Part shown: positions 61,380-64,000 of the stretch, piece after piece
How the letters are laid out: each line of letters starts with the position of its first letter
Numbering within the stretch: position 1 is the stretch's first letter
Assembly: GCF_036250735.1 (NCBI RefSeq)
Contig: NZ_CP109430.1
Span: forward strand, 5,208,001 to 5,272,000
DNA: 64,000 nt
Direction: 5' to 3'
Origin: Streptosporangium sp. NBC_01495
GTDB lineage: Bacteria > Actinomycetota > Actinomycetes > Streptosporangiales > Streptosporangiaceae
Position numbers and translations under genes: made by a program
Notes under the pieces: model-generated
Databases searched by the model: none
Told to the model about the DNA's origin: nothing
What the model saw: only the letters and a program-made list of their open reading frames with translations

Positions 61380-62516
61380 CTACCGGAGGGTGCCGCCGAC
61401 GGGGTGGAACCGGATGTCGTGGCCGCCGGCGTCCGGGGCCGCGAAGCGCAGCAGGCGGGCGCCCTCCTCGGTCACGGCGGCCTCGTCCGCCCCGGACAGA
61501 GGTTCGAAGAGCCTGATCACCAGCGTCGCCGTGCCCCTGTCCCGTTTGACGCTCCAGAGCCCGTGGACGAAACCGTCGACGGTCACCGCCGCCTCGACGA
61601 TGACGTGCCCGCGCCGGTCGTCGGACACCAGGCGGGTCCGATCGGCGTGGGCGAGCACCACGTTGTCGAGCGCGGCCAGGAAGCGGACGGGAGCCGGAAC
61701 GCCGGGGTCCGGGCGCGGAGCCTCGGGGAGGTCGAACAGTTCCCGCCCGTCCTCGTTCCTGAACACCCGCAACCGGGGCCTGAGCGGTTCGACCACCTCG
61801 TTCAGCCGGGTCATGCCGCTCCACGCCTGGATGTCCCTGACCGTAGCCGGGCCGAAGGCGGCGAGATATCGCACGATCAGTTCCCGCGCCGAGGGCTCGA
61901 CGGCCAGGGGCCGGTCGAGCCAGTGCTCGGCGAGCGTGAAGGGAGTCGTGCCTCGCCGTCCCCAGGTTCCGTCGGGCGGCGGGTGCACCACCGGCAACAG
62001 GCCCTGCGCCGACCTGGCCAGCGCGGCGGGGTCGCGTCCAGGCCACCGTTCGGCCAGCGCCCTGCCGAGTTCGGGCCTGGTCAGCGTGTCCCGGCCGAGG
62101 ATCGCCCGCGCGGCGGCGGCCAGTTCCCCGAGGTCCAGCCCGGCGGTGAACCTGCCGAACGCGCCCTTCTGCCAGCGATCCAGCATGGGCTGCAGCAGTG
62201 GCCGGAGCCACAGGTAGTCCTCGGCGGTGACCAGGTGCTGGGTTCCCCGGAACAGCGTCGCGCGCACCACCTCCCGCCGGTACAGCGACCGGGTCAGATC
62301 GTCGATCCCGAAGGCGTCGATCCGGCTCCACAGCCCGACGTACGGCGGGTCGGGGTCCTGGGCCTGCAGGCCGACGAGGCGTTCGATCACGGTGAGTGCG
62401 GGCACGTCCGCCCGGCGCAGCAGCAGTTGCCGCTCCAGGGTGGCCCGGTTGAGGCTTCGCCGGGTGAGGGTTTCCACGGTGTCCTTCCATCCGTTCACGC
62501 GCGATCGTCTGCTCAC
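61380..62516 (-). CDS. AlkZ-like/HTH_42 winged-helix DNA-binding protein
   Basis: A 378-residue protein of the HTH_42 family, whose characterised members (AlkZ) are DNA glycosylases that unhook crosslinks made by natural genotoxins. The QxQ catalytic motif appears as LVGLQAQDPDPPYVGLW. The winged-helix repeats are SLNRATLERQLLLRRADVPA and SARELIVRYLAAFGPATVRD, with the tail SGADEAAVTEEGARLLRFAA. The GTG at 62516 is used; a GTG at 62498 (MNGWKDT) is possible. It could protect the cell against its own DNA-alkylating metabolite; none is obvious here. Confidence 0.8.
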   Translation of the reverse strand: MSRRSRVNGWKDTVETLTRRSLNRATLERQLLLRRADVPALTVIERLVGLQAQDPDPPYVGLWSRIDAFGIDDLTRSLYRREVVRATLFRGTQHLVTAEDYLWLRPLLQPMLDRWQKGAFGRFTAGLDLGELAAAARAILGRDTLTRPELGRALAERWPGRDPAALARSAQGLLPVVHPPPDGTWGRRGTTPFTLAEHWLDRPLAVEPSARELIVRYLAAFGPATVRDIQAWSGMTRLNEVVEPLRPRLRVFRNEDGRELFDLPEAPRPDPGVPAPVRFLAALDNVVLAHADRTRLVSDDRRGHVIVEAAVTVDGFVHGLWSVKRDRGTATLVIRLFEPLSGADEAAVTEEGARLLRFAAPDAGGHDIRFHPVGGTLR

Positions 62517-62678
62517 GACAGTGCCCGCCGGTATCCACGGTGCACGACGCGGATACCGGCGGGCGGGCCGGCCGGTGGGCGCGTTGGAGGACGCACCCGA
62601 CGGCCGGTCCGGGGCTTCCTGTCCGGTTGTCCGGTCCGGCTCCGCTCTCAGGCGGTCCGGTCCGGTTCGGTGCCGTCG

Positions 62679-63518
62679 TCAGCCTCCGAAGGCTGCGGCG
62701 TTCTCCCGTACCCAGTCGGCGAAGGTCCTGGCCGGTTTTCCGGTGACCTTCTCCACGGTGGGGAGCACGGTGTAGCCCGCCTCGGGCGGGTTGGTCCGCA
62801 TGGTCAGGAAGAACTCGACGTCCTCGTCGGAGTAACCGGTCCGGCGCCACTCCTCGACGATCTCGTCCCTGGTGAGCTCGATGTAGCGCACCTCGCGGCC
62901 GAGAACGGTGCCGATCGTGCGCACCTTCTCCGGCGGGGTCAGCGCCTGCGGCCCGGTCAGCCAGTACTCCTGACCGGCGTGGCCGTCGGTGGTCAGCGCG
63001 GTCGCGGCGACCGAGGCGATGTCCGCGTCGTGGATCATCGCGCTCCTGGCGTCGGCGAACGCCTCGCGGACGACGCCCTCGTTCTTCACCGAATCCGCCC
63101 ACTCCAGGGCGTTGGACATGAACTCCACCGGCGACAGGTGGGTCCACTCCAGGCCACCGGACTCGACGGCCTCCTCCAGCGGGCTCTTCGTCACGTCTCC
63201 TTTGAGCACCGTCACCTTGCGCACCCCGGCCTTCCTCGCCAGGTCCACGATCTCCGCGCCGTTGGTCAGCGGCGCGAAGTCCTCCCCGCTGAAGCTGATC
63301 AGGTGCACGGCGTCGACACCGGAGAAGGCCGCGGACAGGCTCGCGGTCTCGGCCAGGTTGCCCGCCACCACCTCGGCGCCGGCGGGGAGGTTCGCCTTCG
63401 CGGGATTGCGGGTGAGCGCGCGGACCCGGTGTCCCCCGGCCAGCAGTTGCTCGACGAGCGGGCGTCCGACGTTGCCGGTGGCACCGGACACAAGAACGGT
63501 CATGGGGTTTTCTGTCAT
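62679..63518 (-). CDS. NmrA-like NAD(P)-binding protein (second copy)
   Basis: A 279-residue NmrA-type protein: TVLVSGATGNVGRPLVEQLL, VRALTRNPAKANLPAGAEVV, SAMIHDADIASVAATAL, tail VTGKPARTFADWVRENAAAF. It is a paralogue of the protein at 51761-52579. It is divergent from a WYL-domain regulator, with an inverted repeat in the 62-bp gap, so it is likely that regulator's target. Confidence 0.87.
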   Translation of the reverse strand: MTENPMTVLVSGATGNVGRPLVEQLLAGGHRVRALTRNPAKANLPAGAEVVAGNLAETASLSAAFSGVDAVHLISFSGEDFAPLTNGAEIVDLARKAGVRKVTVLKGDVTKSPLEEAVESGGLEWTHLSPVEFMSNALEWADSVKNEGVVREAFADARSAMIHDADIASVAATALTTDGHAGQEYWLTGPQALTPPEKVRTIGTVLGREVRYIELTRDEIVEEWRRTGYSDEDVEFFLTMRTNPPEAGYTVLPTVEKVTGKPARTFADWVRENAAAFGG

Positions 63519-63538
63519 GGCGCAGACGCTAGAAGTAT

Positions 63539-63561
63539 TCGCGGTCAGCTCTTGTCCGCGA
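63539..63561. promoter_or_regulatory. Inverted repeat TCGCGG-N11-CCGCGA
   Basis: Perfect 6-bp arms separated by 11 bp (63539-63544 and 63556-63561) lie in the 62-bp gap between the divergent NmrA-like and WYL-regulator genes. A likely operator for the latter. Confidence 0.45.
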
Positions 63562-63580
63562 TAGATGGAAAAATCGTCTT

Positions 63581-64000
63581 ATGTTGGAAACTTCGGCTCG
63601 GCTGCTCCGCCTGCTGGGGTTGCTGCAGGCCCATCGGGACTGGTCGGGCGCCGAACTGGCCGGACGGCTGAAGGTGAGCCCGCGGACCGTGCGCCGCGAT
63701 GTCGACAAGCTGCGGCTCCTGGGGTACCCGATCAACGCGACCGGCGGGGTCGGCGGCGGCTACCGGCTGGCCGCGGGCGCCTCGCTCCCCCCGCTGCTGC
63801 TTGACGACGAGGAGGCGGTCGCGGTGGCGGTCGGGCTGCGGACGGCGGCCACCGGCGGGGTCACGGGCATCGCGGAGACCTCCGTCCGGGCACTGGCCAA
63901 GCTCGACCAGGTGCTGCCCTCCCGGCTGCGCTACCAGATCAACACGCTCAGCTCGGCACTGGTGACCATGCCGTCGACCGGCCCCACGGTCGATCCGTCG
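63581..64000 (+). CDS. HTH/WYL-domain transcriptional regulator (3' end outside window)
   Basis: From the ATG at 63581 the frame stays open to the edge (140 codons). The N-terminal HTH_11-type winged helix reads RLLRLLGLLQAHRDWSGAEL, AGRLKVSPRTVRRDVDKLRL, LGYPINATGGVGGGYRL. The segment after it (LDDEEAVAVAVGLRTAATGG) is the start of the helical domain ahead of WYL in PafC/DeoR-like regulators. It is divergent from the NmrA-like gene. Confidence 0.85.
   Translation, partial: MLETSARLLRLLGLLQAHRDWSGAELAGRLKVSPRTVRRDVDKLRLLGYPINATGGVGGGYRLAAGASLPPLLLDDEEAVAVAVGLRTAATGGVTGIAETSVRALAKLDQVLPSRLRYQINTLSSALVTMPSTGPTVDPS

Noticed and set aside
61135..63147. 670-codon minus-strand ORF
   Set aside because: Overlaps the AlkZ-like and NmrA-like genes in another frame; Arg/Gly-rich shadow.

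Overview
The window is very G+C-rich, densely packed and rich in GTG starts and 4-bp start/stop overlaps. Its content (cobalamin genes of the aerobic Cob type, F420/PPOX-type flavoproteins, an AfsR-like BTAD/NB-ARC regulator, many TetR/MarR/PadR regulators, an AlkZ-like HTH_42 protein, a WYL regulator) points to a filamentous actinomycete, plausibly Streptosporangiaceae. That family-level guess is inference. No tRNA, rRNA, origin or CRISPR array was recognised.

Layout. 1-11.2 kb: late cobalamin pathway in two convergent arms, cobG(partial)-cobH-cobIJ on + and cobL-cobM-cobK on -. Between the arms (3.2-8.1 kb) lies debris: a truncated regulator fragment, an intact-looking IS200/IS605 element (tnpA plus RNA-guided tnpB), an esterase fragment, and two tandem siderophore-exporter-like ABC genes fused and shortened by deletions. 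11.2-12.8 kb: two PPOX-fold genes and a peptide deformylase. 13.0-14.6 kb: a second decay zone (truncated LysR gene, MFS gene with a large internal deletion, frameshifted cysteine hydrolase). 14.6-32.9 kb: ordinary actinomycete accessory genes, including TetR regulators, an oxidoreductase, an ABC-F ATPase, two SDRs (one preceded by an in-frame polyketide thioesterase remnant), a MarR/membrane-protein pair with a tandem palindromic operator, a GAF-SpoIIE phosphatase, an aldo-keto reductase, a DinB-like protein and a 1028-aa AfsR/SARP-type regulator. 33-41 kb: a secreted Ig-like-domain protein, a Ppm-like glycosyltransferase, a DUF3800-like gene, an aldehyde dehydrogenase, a membrane protein and a NarL-type two-component pair.

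41.6-48.1 kb is the most unusual part. On the minus strand, a PadR regulator and an FtsX-type ABC transporter are followed by a 37-codon peptide gene with its own promoter, a perfect Shine-Dalgarno and a strong hairpin terminator. After it come a ThiF/E1-like adenylating enzyme with an N-terminal peptide-recognition-like domain and a translationally coupled PqqD-M50 membrane metalloprotease. This looks like a small RiPP (ribosomally made, modified peptide) locus with no YcaO, LanB/LanM or radical-SAM gene in view. Facing it is a markedly A+T-rich gene for a cytoplasmic class-A beta-lactamase-like serine hydrolase, probably acquired horizontally.

48.1-64 kb: a second NarL-type two-component pair co-transcribed with a secreted tripeptidyl-aminopeptidase-like hydrolase, two NmrA-like proteins, a Ddn-hemerythrin fusion, a thioredoxin-reductase-like/methyltransferase fusion, a drug exporter with divergent TetR and paired palindromic operators, a crcB-DUF190-crcB fluoride-export cluster, NAD kinase, an AlkZ-like protein, and a WYL regulator running off the right edge.
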